From Verrucomicrobiales bacterium (GTDB taxonomy: Bacteria > Verrucomicrobiota > Verrucomicrobiia > Verrucomicrobiales > DEV007): 50,150 bases of DNA. Position 1 is the first letter of the stretch. Every line of letters begins with the position of its first letter. The position numbers and the translations under genes were made by a program. The stretch is from the NCBI GenBank assembly GCA_002726915.1, contig PBSY01000016.1, forward strand, positions 1-50,150, read 5' to 3'. Positions 1 to 8,476 of the stretch are shown in pieces. The notes under the pieces are model-generated. The model had not been told where the DNA came from. It saw nothing but the letters and a program-made list of their open reading frames with translations, and made no database searches.

Positions 1-408
1 TTGGTGGTCTTCTTCGTCGGTTAGGATGTAGTCGCTGTCGTTGAGGATTTCCTCGGTCACAGCGTAGACTGGCTTACCTGAGCGGGCGAGACGAACGAGA
101 ATATCCCCCATTTTTCCTTCTAGCATGAGACCATTGTAAAAGACCATATTGGCGGACTGCATGGTCTTAACGTCGGTGCTGGTTGGTTTGTAAAGGTGGG
201 GATCAACCCCTTCACCAATGATTCCAGAAACCTCTGCATTGTCTCCGGCAACTAAAGACACAATGTCCGCTATCATTCCGACGGTTGCAGCGACGGTGTA
301 CGGGCTAGCAGGGCCTTCTAATGTGGCCGTCGAATCATTCTTGGCGCAGGAGGCGAGGCAAATTGCGAATCCTGCGAGGAAGGTCAGTAAGTTACTTTTG
401 GGCGTCAT
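1..408 (-). CDS. Mn/Zn ABC transporter substrate-binding lipoprotein (TroA/ZnuA/MntA-like), C-terminus cut off
   Basis: Extracytoplasmic solute-binding protein of a divalent-metal ABC importer. It would capture Mn or Zn and deliver it to the membrane permease. Reading leftward from the ATG at 408, the frame is open for 136 codons to the window edge, so the C-terminal half is missing. Residues 1-20 form a signal peptide ending in a lipobox (Leu18-Ala-Ser-Cys21), so the mature protein is lipid-anchored. A TVGMIADIV segment and the sequence around DPHLYKPT (residues 69-76) are typical of the cluster A-I family. His71 should be the first metal ligand; the other ligands lie outside the window. It is divergent from a DtxR/MntR-type regulator, which supports metal uptake under metal-responsive control. 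Mn and Zn cannot be told apart from this fragment. Confidence 0.85.
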   Translation of the reverse strand, partial: MTPKSNLLTFLAGFAICLASCAKNDSTATLEGPASPYTVAATVGMIADIVSLVAGDNAEVSGIIGEGVDPHLYKPTSTDVKTMQSANMVFYNGLMLEGKMGDILVRLARSGKPVYAVTEEILNDSDYILTDEEDHQ

Positions 409-410
409 AG

Positions 411-468
411 TTGAGCTCTCAAGGTAGAGATATTGAACTATGTCGTTGCGGCTACTTGAGTAGTCAAG
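411..468. promoter_or_regulatory. Candidate metal-regulator operator region
   Basis: The short gap between the divergent metal-binding lipoprotein and the DtxR-type regulator holds several small dyads: TTGAG-CT-CTCAA (411-422), and the overlapping CTACT-TG-AGTAG (452-463) and CTTGA-GTAG-TCAAG (455-468). DtxR/MntR proteins bind short interrupted palindromes in such gaps, so these are plausible operators. They do not match a consensus I can recall with certainty. Confidence 0.4.
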
Positions 469-515
469 ATAAAAGAGTTGGTAAAACAAGAAAAGGTTGA
501 TACATTTGAATCACA

Positions 516-1175
516 ATGGCGTCGAGTACGGTTGAAAACTATCTAAAAGCGATACTCCACTTGGAGGGACCGTCCGGTTCAACCACTGTTGGGGAGATAG
601 CGAAGGACCTTGGTGTGACACCGGGTACGGTGACCATCATGATGAAGCAGCTAGGCGAGCAGGGGCTGGTGAATTACCAGCCACGCAAAAGTCTTTGTCT
701 GATGCCGTCAGGCAGAAAGGCAGCCCTTAAGGTGGTCAGACGTCATCGTCTTATCGAGTTGTTTTTGGTCCAGATCATGAAGTTTGACTGGTCTGAAGTC
801 CACGAGGAGGCCGAGATCTTGGAACACGTTGTGTCCGATCGCCTTTTGGGACAAATCGATAAGATGTTGGGCGAACCGACGCATGATCCTCACGGCGATC
901 CGATCCCTGATCGCGACGGCAATTTGGCCATAGTTCATGCTACATCGCTTGCTGAGGTTGAGGCCGGCGAATACAGGGTTGTGCGGGTTTCGGATGACAA
1001 TTCGGATCTGCTAGGTTGGCTTGATGAGAATGGATTGACCATTGGAAAAAAGTTTGCGCTGACTCACCCCAATCAGGCTGCCGGAGTGCTTGAAATTGAC
1101 CGGGGCAGTGGCGACAACATCCAACTTGGTGTCCATGTTGCCGAGCAGGTTTACGTTGAGTCGCTTAACTCCTAG
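516..1175 (+). CDS. DtxR/MntR-family metal-dependent transcriptional regulator
   Basis: Cytoplasmic metal-sensing DNA-binding repressor, 219 aa. Residues 1-65 form the winged helix-turn-helix (TVGEIAKDLGVTPGTVTIMMKQL is the helix-turn-helix region, split here for description at residues 24-46). Residues 68-120 form the dimerisation and metal-binding helices, and about 145-215 an SH3/FeoA-like C-terminal domain. By alignment to DtxR from memory, the ancillary-site ligands His77, Glu81 and His96 are present, and the primary site has Glu100, Glu103 and His104. The first-helix ligand (Asp8 in Bacillus MntR, Met10 in DtxR) is Asn8 here, so metal preference is uncertain. It is divergent from a Mn/Zn-binding lipoprotein gene, its likely target. 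Only a weak AAAAGG precedes the start. Confidence 0.88.
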   Translation: MASSTVENYLKAILHLEGPSGSTTVGEIAKDLGVTPGTVTIMMKQLGEQGLVNYQPRKSLCLMPSGRKAALKVVRRHRLIELFLVQIMKFDWSEVHEEAEILEHVVSDRLLGQIDKMLGEPTHDPHGDPIPDRDGNLAIVHATSLAEVEAGEYRVVRVSDDNSDLLGWLDENGLTIGKKFALTHPNQAAGVLEIDRGSGDNIQLGVHVAEQVYVESLNS

Positions 1176-1389
1176 TCATCAGACGAAAAAGTCGGGGTGG
1201 AGGTTGTAGCGTTTTTTTCGCTCTACACGAATTCTTGGTGTCAGAAATGAATCGATGGGTGCTTTATAATTTAGCCCCAGCGGCTCCTTGATCGGTGTTC
1301 TATTGGCCAAGTTTGCTGTTCCAATCACCCGTAAATAAGGTCGGTTGTTTTCGGGTGGTGTTTAAGGGTTGATGAGGATTTTTCCTTGC

Positions 1390-1425
1390 GAAAGGGCGGA
1401 AATCAACCAAGGTAGACGCCCTTTC
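1390..1425. repeat. 9-bp inverted repeat just upstream of tRNA-Ser
   Basis: GAAAGGGCG at 1390-1398 and its exact complement CGCCCTTTC at 1417-1425, with an 18-nt spacer, end 15 bp before the tRNA. The 1176-1440 gap otherwise shows no gene and no convincing promoter; a TATAAT at 1265-1270 lacks a matching -35 box. The dyad could be a terminator stem of the upstream regulator, a processing structure, or a trace of an integration event at the tRNA. Confidence 0.5.
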
Positions 1426-1440
1426 CGTTCAAGGATTTAA

Positions 1441-1530
1441 GGACAGATGTCTGAGTGGTTTAAGGAGCACGCTTGGAAAGCGTGTGTAGGGGAAACTCTA
1501 CCGTGGGTTCGAATCCCACTCTGTCCGCCA
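1441..1530 (+). tRNA. tRNA-Ser(GGA)
   Basis: Acceptor stem GGACAGA pairs with TCTGTCC, followed by discriminator G and an encoded CCA at 1528-1530. The anticodon loop TTGGAAA, closed by a CACGC/GCGTG stem, gives anticodon GGA, reading UCC/UCU serine codons. The long variable arm (around 1485-1502) is the hallmark of a class II serine tRNA. The T arm contains GGTTCGAATCC. The 3' end is duplicated about 120 bp downstream. Confidence 0.96.
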
Positions 1531-1634
1531 TTCATCAAGACCGGGGTTCAAACCTGTGGGTCGACTACGAGGGAGCGCCAAGCGACTGGGAAGAGCTGCC
1601 AAAGTGAAATGCGAAAACGTTGCGCGACGCAGAT

Positions 1635-1654
1635 AATCCCACTCTGTCTGCCAT
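1635..1654 (+). repeat. Partial copy of the tRNA-Ser 3' end (att-like direct repeat)
   Basis: The 20 bases at 1635-1654 match the last part of tRNA-Ser (1512-1531) with one mismatch. They cover half the T arm, the acceptor strand and the GCCA end. Direct repeats of tRNA 3' ends usually mark an integration site or its scar. The 103 bp between the copies hold no recognisable gene but include a T-arm-like GGTTCAAACC near 1545-1556, so a decayed tandem tRNA copy is another explanation. Confidence 0.7.
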
Positions 1655-1831
1655 CACAATAACCAACAAGTTGTGAACGTTATCTGGTAAGTGTGAAAAA
1701 GCCAGCGGTCACAAATTTCGATTCGTGTTGTGTTCCGAGTTGGCGTTCTCAGATCGTGCGCCCCCCCTCTACTTGTTCGCGCCGAGTTTTTGGTAGGCAC
1801 TAGGTGGGGGGTATGTGACCGTGATTGCCAA

Positions 1832-4800
1832 ATGAGGGAGTTATTTGCGATAGGGTGCGGCGCCAGCCTCCTACTTTGTCTCGTCTCAGTGGCTCAGGAG
1901 TCGAAAGAAAGTGACGTGATCGGCAGTGAGCAGGTGGCGGAAGTGATGCGTAGCTTTGAAGGGCGGGGGACCTTGGCCGACGGTTCTGAACCCACTCCTC
2001 CGATGGCGGCTTCAGATCGTTTGATCCCTCGCGATGACATTCAAATTGATCTGGTTTTGGCAGAGCCTCAGATCGAGCAACCCTTGTCACTCGCCTGGGA
2101 TTCGAAGGGGAGGCTTTGGGTGGTGCAGTATCGTCAATATCAGTTTCCGGCAGGGCTGAAGATTGTTGAATATGACAATTACCTGCGAGCCAGATTCGAT
2201 AAAGTCCCTTTGCCGCCACCCGACGGAGTGCGCGGCGCTGATGTGATTTCAGTATTTGAAGATACCAATGGTGACGGAAAACTGGATTCCAAGAAGGACG
2301 TCGTTGCCGGTCTGAATATCGCGACTTCCGTAGCGATCGGCGCCGGGGGTCTTTGGGTCGCGAATCCGCCTTATCTCCTGTTCTATCCTGATAGCGATGG
2401 TGACGACGTTCCGGACAGTGATCCTATCGTAAAACTGTCTGGATTTGGGATCGAAGATACGCACTCGGTAATGAATAGTCTAACGTGGGGGCCGGATGGG
2501 TGGCTCTATGGCGCGAATGGCAGCACAACGACGGGAAAAGTAGAGAGTCCGGCGACAGGGGAAGTGGTTGAATGGCAGGGCCAGATGATCTGGCGGTTTC
2601 ATCCCGAAACGGAGGAGTTTGAAATCTATGCCGAAGGGGGAGGAAACACCTTCAGTCTTGATATCGATGCCAAGGGGCATGTCTTTTCAGGAACAAATAA
2701 CGGTAAGACCCGGGGAATGTTTTACCCGCAGGGAAGCTATGGAAAGAAGTCTTGGGGTAAGCACGGGCCGCTCACTAATCCCTATGCGTTTGGCTATTTT
2801 CATCACATGGCTCACGATGGAGACGACCGACGATTCGCGCAGGCCTTCACGATAGAGGAAGGGGGCTTGTTCGAGGCAGAGACAGCGGGACGGATTATTG
2901 CACCGAATTCCCTCCACAACGTGGTTTGGTCGAGTCGGCTCGAGAGGAATGGATCGACCTATCAAACGATTGACGAAACCAACCTCGTCGAGACGGACGA
3001 TCGCTGGTTCCGCCCGGTATACGCCGGCCTGGGGCCTGATGGCGCTGTATACCTTGCCGATTGGTATGACACTCGTTTGAGTCATGTTAGTCCGACTGAT
3101 GACTGGCACAAGTCGAGCGGGCGTGTTTATCGGTTGCTACCGAAAGGGGCGAAGGCCGAGTATGTGGAGGGTGACCTTCGCGATAAGTCAGCGGAAGAAC
3201 TGGTTGATTTGCTTTCTCATCGGAACCGTTCGGTGAGAAGACGCGCCCTCCTCGAATTGGGTTGGAGTCACGATCAAAGTATCAGACCGCGCCTCGAAAC
3301 ACTTGTAGAGGAGAGTAGGGGGCAGGTCTCACTTGAGGCTCTGTGGGCGTTGAATCTTCTGGGAGTCCTAGATGAAGATCGATTGGCAGGGTGGCTTACC
3401 CACGAAGACCCTGACATTCGCCGATGGTGTGTGCGATTGGCCGGTGACCGGCGGTCTTCCGCCGCGGTTTTAAAAGAACCGCTAAAGGCCCTATCAGAGA
3501 ACGAACCGGATATCCAAGTGAGAGTGCAATTGGCGGCGTCTGCGAAGCGGCTTTCTTCTGGTCTGGCGTTGCCCGTTATCGATGGACTGCTTAGGCACAA
3601 AGATGACCTTGAGGATTTGCATCAACCTTTAATGATTTGGTGGGCTCTGGAAGCTCACGCCGAGACGGGGCGCGATGAACTTCTTGAATGGGTCGAAGGG
3701 AGTGATGCTTGGGATCGGATACTCTTTCGAAACGAAATAGCGGGTCGACTCATGCGGCGTTACGCAATGAGTGGGAACCCGCAAGATCTCACCAGTTGTG
3801 AACGACTTCTTGCAACGGCCCCCGATGAAAAAGCACAGAGCGACCTGTTGGATGCGTTGCAGTTGGCCTACGAGGGGGTGACAATGCCGGAGTTGCCGGA
3901 TGGACTATCGGAGGCACTGGAAGCATACGCTGCTGACCTTGGCGAAAACGGTCTCGTGATTCGATTACGGAATGGAGACAAAGCAGCGATCCCGGGTGCC
4001 TTGAAAGCAGTGACGAACCCTTCGTCGGCTACGGGGGTTCGAACTGAACTGATACGTCAACTGGGCGAAGTCGACGATGTTGATGTGGTGCCGACGCTCT
4101 TCAAACTCTTCGGCGTCAATGAAGTCAGCGCGGTGAAGCGCGTGGCGCTGCAGACTCTGGCGAGATTTGACGATGTGAGGGTAGCCGAAGGAATCATCAA
4201 GCGATATGGATCCACGCTGCCTGATGAACACGGGATTCGCGCCATGGCCGAACGAGTTCTTGCCAGTAGGGAAGACTGGGCAGCCATGATGATGGATCAG
4301 GTTGATCGAGCGGTGATTAAAAATCGTGATGTGTCACCTGAGGTGGTGATGTTGTTGATGCAACATCAAAATCCATCGTTGGCAAGGAGGGTTGAGCATC
4401 ATTGGCCCGGGATTGTTGCCGGAGGCGGGGGTGTCGACTTGGCGGCGGAGTCAGAGAGGATCAGGGGCATTTTGCGAGAAGGAGACGGAGAACCCTCGGC
4501 AGGCAAGGTCATCTATTCGACCCGCTGTGCGAGTTGTCATCAGTTGTTCGACGAGGGCAGGGAGATTGGGCCGGAGTTGACTGGATACGAGCGACAGAAC
4601 CTCGACTTCTGGATCCACGCCATGGTGAATCCAAGCCTTGAGTTGAGGGAGGGCTACCTGAATTATGTTGCCCTGATGAAGGATGGTCGAACTGTCATGG
4701 GATTGATGAAGGAACAGAACCCCAAGACAGTTTCCCTGCGGGATATGAACGGTGAAGTGGAAGTCTTGAATCGTGGTGGAATGGAGAGCCTGACCGCGTC

Positions 4801-4888
4801 GCCTATGTCGCTGATGCCACCCGCGTTGCTGCAAGATTTAGATCCTCAACAGTTGCGCGATTTTTTTGCTTACCTGACAAAGCCTTGA
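1832..4888 (+). CDS. Secreted PVC-type cytochrome c with beta-propeller and HEAT-like repeats
   Basis: Large secreted redox protein (1018 aa from this start) of the planctomycete/verrucomicrobial 'membrane-bound dehydrogenase' type. These are thought to oxidise sugars or similar substrates outside the cytoplasm and pass electrons to a c-type heme, but no member's reaction is firmly assigned here. The ATG at 1832 gives a clean signal peptide (MRELFAIGCGASLLLC...). An upstream in-frame ATG at 1730 would add 34 non-secretory residues. Residues about 50-450 look like a beta-propeller (SLAWDSKGRLWVVQY, LTWGPDGWLYGANG, GLGPDGAVYLADW) with two acidic Ca-type loops, DTNGDGKLD and PDSDGDDVPDSD. A helical-repeat region runs to about 870. 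The single heme motif CASCH is at 899-903, followed by the conserved C-terminal module common in these proteins. Confidence 0.85.
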   Translation: MRELFAIGCGASLLLCLVSVAQESKESDVIGSEQVAEVMRSFEGRGTLADGSEPTPPMAASDRLIPRDDIQIDLVLAEPQIEQPLSLAWDSKGRLWVVQYRQYQFPAGLKIVEYDNYLRARFDKVPLPPPDGVRGADVISVFEDTNGDGKLDSKKDVVAGLNIATSVAIGAGGLWVANPPYLLFYPDSDGDDVPDSDPIVKLSGFGIEDTHSVMNSLTWGPDGWLYGANGSTTTGKVESPATGEVVEWQGQMIWRFHPETEEFEIYAEGGGNTFSLDIDAKGHVFSGTNNGKTRGMFYPQGSYGKKSWGKHGPLTNPYAFGYFHHMAHDGDDRRFAQAFTIEEGGLFEAETAGRIIAPNSLHNVVWSSRLERNGSTYQTIDETNLVETDDRWFRPVYAGLGPDGAVYLADWYDTRLSHVSPTDDWHKSSGRVYRLLPKGAKAEYVEGDLRDKSAEELVDLLSHRNRSVRRRALLELGWSHDQSIRPRLETLVEESRGQVSLEALWALNLLGVLDEDRLAGWLTHEDPDIRRWCVRLAGDRRSSAAVLKEPLKALSENEPDIQVRVQLAASAKRLSSGLALPVIDGLLRHKDDLEDLHQPLMIWWALEAHAETGRDELLEWVEGSDAWDRILFRNEIAGRLMRRYAMSGNPQDLTSCERLLATAPDEKAQSDLLDALQLAYEGVTMPELPDGLSEALEAYAADLGENGLVIRLRNGDKAAIPGALKAVTNPSSATGVRTELIRQLGEVDDVDVVPTLFKLFGVNEVSAVKRVALQTLARFDDVRVAEGIIKRYGSTLPDEHGIRAMAERVLASREDWAAMMMDQVDRAVIKNRDVSPEVVMLLMQHQNPSLARRVEHHWPGIVAGGGGVDLAAESERIRGILREGDGEPSAGKVIYSTRCASCHQLFDEGREIGPELTGYERQNLDFWIHAMVNPSLELREGYLNYVALMKDGRTVMGLMKEQNPKTVSLRDMNGEVEVLNRGGMESLTASPMSLMPPALLQDLDPQQLRDFFAYLTKP

Positions 4889-6148
4889 TCAATCTGGAAG
4901 CTCGCTGATCGGAGTGCCTCCGGGAGCGTCATTCTGTTCGTTGATCAAGTCGATGCCATGTTGAACCCGTTGCTCCATGTCCCGGGTCAACGAACTCACC
5001 GCGCCTCGTAGCTTTCCTCCAGCCTGTTCGAGGTAGTCGGAAACATCGAGGGGGGAATGAAGGTGGGCGTATCCTCGTCTTGGGCCGGTACGGGGCATCA
5101 ATTTGGAGTAAAAATCCTCAGCGATGCGCTCAACAGTTTCATCGAATCGATCAACAGTCGGCTTTTCAAAGAGATAGGGCGTCAAGTAGCCGTGGATTCG
5201 AAAAGCAAGGATCGCTTTATTTGAAAGCGCATCGATATCCTCACAAACATGCTCGCCGGATCCGCTTGTCTTCATCTGGTGGATGGTGGAGCGGATGCGA
5301 CGAATACGATCGACCAGTGGCTGATCAGGCTTGGCTTCAAGGTTAAGATTTGATTCCAGATCGGATACCAAGTCGTTAGCAAACAACTTGAGCGCTCCGG
5401 CCAATTCCTCTGGATTGGCATCAACGGTGACTCCGAAACCATGGGCGGCAAGGTAGTCTCTGACGATGTGAGCGCCAAGACTGGTGACGGCGCCGATTGG
5501 ATCAACTCCTGGGGTGTAGGTGTGGCCGCTTGCTCTGCCTAGTTGGACGAGTCGTTTGGTGACTGTGTCACGAGGCAGAGTGAGGTGTGAAAACTTCAGG
5601 CTGATCGGGATGACCTTGACTGGGGTATTCTTCAATTTCTTTTGAGCTTGCAAGGCGATGAAGGCAGTTCCGTCGAGAAAAGGTGTCGCGCGATCGTTGG
5701 TAAGATACACGTTCCCTTCCGGGAAAATGTTGAGAGCGAAATCCCCGTTGCTGATCACTCCGCTCGCAGCGGCCATCGCCTTTCTGTCGCTGCCTTCACG
5801 GTCGATGGAAAAATTCCCAAGCCTCTGCATGGCCCAAGCGGCAAATTTTCTTCGAAGAAATACATCATAAGCGGCCATGAAGCAGGACGGAATTCCTAAT
5901 CGGTGATGAATTTCGGTGACGACTTGGGGATCGCTGTGGCTCGGGTGATTAAAGACAAAAACGATTCTCTCACCGCGAGATAAACAGTCTTGAGTGGCCT
6001 CGGTCTCTCCTTGGATTTTCAACTCCTTGATAAGGTGGTTTGATCCCGGAACCACCCAACGCTGATTGAGCTTTCGTCCCAGCCAGATGAGTGGTGGGCT
6101 TGGTTTCGCTTCAAAGAACTGATAAGGGGCATCAGAGAATTCAAGCAT
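4889..6148 (-). CDS. PlsC-like 1-acylglycerol-phosphate acyltransferase family protein
   Basis: Probable membrane-associated lipid acyltransferase, 419 aa. The acyltransferase signature HX4D is visible as NHPSHSD (His68-Asp73), and the substrate-binding block as FPEGN with following acidic residues. The C-terminal 150 residues are predominantly helical and not part of the usual PlsC domain, making it longer than a typical 240-aa PlsC. The start at 6148 is chosen because GGAGG lies 13 nt upstream; a longer frame to 6274 would run into the neighbouring gene. The acyl donor and acceptor cannot be read from sequence. Its stop lies directly against the stop of the convergent cytochrome gene. Confidence 0.82.
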   Translation of the reverse strand: MLEFSDAPYQFFEAKPSPPLIWLGRKLNQRWVVPGSNHLIKELKIQGETEATQDCLSRGERIVFVFNHPSHSDPQVVTEIHHRLGIPSCFMAAYDVFLRRKFAAWAMQRLGNFSIDREGSDRKAMAAASGVISNGDFALNIFPEGNVYLTNDRATPFLDGTAFIALQAQKKLKNTPVKVIPISLKFSHLTLPRDTVTKRLVQLGRASGHTYTPGVDPIGAVTSLGAHIVRDYLAAHGFGVTVDANPEELAGALKLFANDLVSDLESNLNLEAKPDQPLVDRIRRIRSTIHQMKTSGSGEHVCEDIDALSNKAILAFRIHGYLTPYLFEKPTVDRFDETVERIAEDFYSKLMPRTGPRRGYAHLHSPLDVSDYLEQAGGKLRGAVSSLTRDMEQRVQHGIDLINEQNDAPGGTPISELPD

Positions 6149-6197
6149 GCCGTTAGGATACCTCCAGCATTGCGGTTGAAGCAATGACAGAGTGACT

Positions 6198-6947
6198 CTA
6201 CTTCGGCCGTGGGAACAGATCCCGATGGAGACGGTAGACGCGTTCCAGTTCAGCGATCGGAGTGGGATGGTCATCGACTCGCACGTCGCGGAAGCGATCG
6301 CTCACGCCTCCGTAGCCCCAGTTACTGCGAACGATTAGGAGAGAAGCGGACTGTCGTCCTCGCTGATCCCCGCCGGCTTCCTGGCCAGCAGCGAGTGCAG
6401 CAAGGAGCCGCTCAGCCAAGACTCCCTTCGCATTTTCGAAAGCTTCGGTCATGGCCTCAATGACCTCGGGGCCGGCGAGGATGTTGCCTTGCACCGCGTA
6501 GTTCTCGCCGGTCTTTCCTCCAGCCCACTCGTGGCAATCAGCCCCTGTGAAGCTAGCGGCATCTCCGTTGGCGCTGATCACTCCGACCTGCCGGGTGGAT
6601 TTGAGAGGGTCGTCACGTGTCAGGAGTTCGATGGTGGCTGCGGCATCGAGGTCGGATTCAAAGGCGAGAAGGCCAAGAGGCCCATATCCGGTATTCGCGT
6701 AGGATTGGGTCGCAACCGCTCCGACTCCCGCTTTGGCGAAAGGAACAATAGCGCCGACCCCGACGATCTTTGATTGAACGGCGACACCGATCTCACCGGT
6801 TTCGGGATCGATCGCGACAATAGAAAAAGTCGCGACAGGTTTAGTCTCGCTAGATCTTGCGCTTGCTGTGAAGAGAACGCTTGCGAGAAGAAATACAGAG
6901 GTTGCTGTGTTGCTGATTCTCTGGCGCGATAGGGGGCTTGATACCAT
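6198..6947 (-). CDS. Secreted DUF1028 family protein (Ntn-hydrolase-like fold)
   Basis: A 249-aa exported protein matching the DUF1028 family throughout: ATFSIVAIDPETGEIGVAV at the mature N-terminus, VGAIVPFAKAGVGAVATQ, SFTGADCHEWAGGKTGENY, and ...AQGNIL-type AVQGNILAGPEVIEAM. DUF1028 proteins resemble Ntn hydrolases but have no settled reaction. The start at 6947 gives a hydrophobic signal segment (ATSVFLLASVLFTASA). A GTG at 6992 would add 15 residues before it. It is followed by the acyltransferase on the same strand (49-bp gap) and is divergent from a sulfatase. Confidence 0.85.
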   Translation of the reverse strand: MVSSPLSRQRISNTATSVFLLASVLFTASARSSETKPVATFSIVAIDPETGEIGVAVQSKIVGVGAIVPFAKAGVGAVATQSYANTGYGPLGLLAFESDLDAAATIELLTRDDPLKSTRQVGVISANGDAASFTGADCHEWAGGKTGENYAVQGNILAGPEVIEAMTEAFENAKGVLAERLLAALAAGQEAGGDQRGRQSASLLIVRSNWGYGGVSDRFRDVRVDDHPTPIAELERVYRLHRDLFPRPK

Positions 6948-7001
6948 GAGTTGAACTATTAGTCTTGAAACGTTCGATTTAGTCAACGACACAAGCCTGC
7001 T

Positions 7002-8471
7002 ATGCTACTCATAAAACATTGTTTAATCATTTGCGTTGCGACGATAAGCCTGATCGCGAGTGCAGCCGACAAACCTAACATTCTCATGATCGCAATCGAC
7101 GATCAGAATGATTGGATCGGATTCATGGGGGGGCACCCCAATGCCAAGACTCCTCATATAGACTCACTCGCTGCGACCGGTACTGCGTTTACAAACGCGC
7201 ATTGCCAGTCACCACTCTGCAATCCTTCCCGGACCAGCCTCATGGTTTCTAAGCGGCCCGGCTCGACCGGAATTTACGGGTTGCAGCCTTGGTTCCGCGA
7301 TGTTTCTGAGCTAGCAGATCTCGAAACCCTTCCTCAATTTTTTATGAGGCAAGGCTACAAGACATACACGGCAGGTAAAATCTATCATGGCAGATACGGT
7401 AGAGAAGGCGGTGAATGGGACGTTGTTGGGCCGGGAGCAAGCGGGAAACCCTTTCCTCCGAAAAAACTGGTGAATACTCCTCAACCTCACAGGCTGGTGG
7501 ATTGGGGAACCTTCGATCACAAGGATGAGGAAAAGGGGGACTGGCTCGTGGCTGACTGGACCGAGCAGCAACTCGACAAGATGCCCAAGGACGAGCCTTT
7601 TTTTATGGCGTGCGGATTTTTCCTGCCTCATGTGCCGTGTTATGCCACTCAGAAGTGGTTTGATATGCACCCCGAGGAAACCACTCAGCTTCCTCTCATC
7701 AAGCGCGACGACAGGAAGGACACGCCGAGGTTTTCCTGGTATATCCACTGGAGTTTGCCGGAGCCGCGTCTTGAGTTTCTTGAAGATACCGGAGAGTGGA
7801 TGAACCTCACCCGCTCTTATCTCGCCTGCACGACTTTTGTCGACAGTCAGGTGAAACGAGTTCTCGATGCCCTAGACCGTAATGGACTCCGCGACAATAC
7901 GATCATTGTGTTGTGGTCCGATCATGGGTGGCACATTGGGGAGAAGGAGATCACCGGAAAGAACACCCTGTGGGATGATGGAACGCGCGTTCCGCTTTTA
8001 TTCGCCGGGCCTGGAGTCGAGGCGGGTCAGGTCTGCGCTAAGCCGGCTGAACTGCTCGACGTCTATCCGACATTGGTTGACTTGATCGGAGCCGAGAAGA
8101 CTGATCAGCTCGAGGGAAATTCGCTCCTTCCTCAGCTGCATGACGCCTCAGCAGAGCGGATCCAACCGGCAATCACGACCCACAACGCTGGAAACCATGG
8201 CATCCGATCGGAGAAATGGAGATACATCGTTTATGCCGATGGATCAGAGGAACTCTACAACATGGTGGAAGATCCTAACGAATGGACTAACTTGGCCGCT
8301 AATCCGGAGTATGCGGATGTCATCGCTGAACATAAAAAATTCGTTCCCCAATCGGATTTGCCGCCTGCACCCAACAGTGCGGCACGTGTCCTGATCTATG
8401 ATAACGGCAGGGTAAACTGGGAGGGTAAAGACATCCCTAAGGGAGCACCAATTCCAGAGATCACCCGATAA
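7002..8471 (+). CDS. Secreted sulfatase, iduronate-2-sulfatase-like
   Basis: Type I sulfatase of 489 aa that should hydrolyse sulfate esters on sugars or polysaccharides outside the cytoplasm. A signal peptide (residues 1-21) precedes DKPNILMIAIDDQND, where the Asp pair binds Ca. The formylglycine motif is CNPSR, with Cys73 as the residue to be converted. LWSDHGWHIGEK (second half of the metal site) and KNTLWDDGTRVPLLF are also typical. The spacing resembles iduronate-2-sulfatases (S1_7-like), though the substrate is inferred only by family. The PhnA-like gene starts 5 bp after its stop, suggesting cotranscription. Activity needs a formylglycine-generating enzyme or anSME, and no functional one is evident in this window. 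Confidence 0.93.
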   Translation: MLLIKHCLIICVATISLIASAADKPNILMIAIDDQNDWIGFMGGHPNAKTPHIDSLAATGTAFTNAHCQSPLCNPSRTSLMVSKRPGSTGIYGLQPWFRDVSELADLETLPQFFMRQGYKTYTAGKIYHGRYGREGGEWDVVGPGASGKPFPPKKLVNTPQPHRLVDWGTFDHKDEEKGDWLVADWTEQQLDKMPKDEPFFMACGFFLPHVPCYATQKWFDMHPEETTQLPLIKRDDRKDTPRFSWYIHWSLPEPRLEFLEDTGEWMNLTRSYLACTTFVDSQVKRVLDALDRNGLRDNTIIVLWSDHGWHIGEKEITGKNTLWDDGTRVPLLFAGPGVEAGQVCAKPAELLDVYPTLVDLIGAEKTDQLEGNSLLPQLHDASAERIQPAITTHNAGNHGIRSEKWRYIVYADGSEELYNMVEDPNEWTNLAANPEYADVIAEHKKFVPQSDLPPAPNSAARVLIYDNGRVNWEGKDIPKGAPIPEITR

Positions 8472-8476
8472 GCTAA

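Noticed and set aside
1205-1227. TGTAGCG...CGCTCTACA around seven T after the mntR-like gene
   Set aside because: The T-run is inside the loop and the stem has a bulge, so it is not a standard terminator.
1447-1662. A 71-codon open frame on the plus strand
   Set aside because: It runs through the tRNA-Ser gene; the translated similarity arises from tRNA sequence, not a protein.
1730-1831. Earlier ATG for the propeller cytochrome
   Set aside because: It would place 34 cysteine- and arginine-containing residues before an otherwise clean signal peptide.
6149-6274. Longer N-terminus for the PlsC-like protein
   Set aside because: It overlaps the upstream DUF1028 gene and lacks a ribosome site, while the ATG at 6148 has GGAGG upstream.
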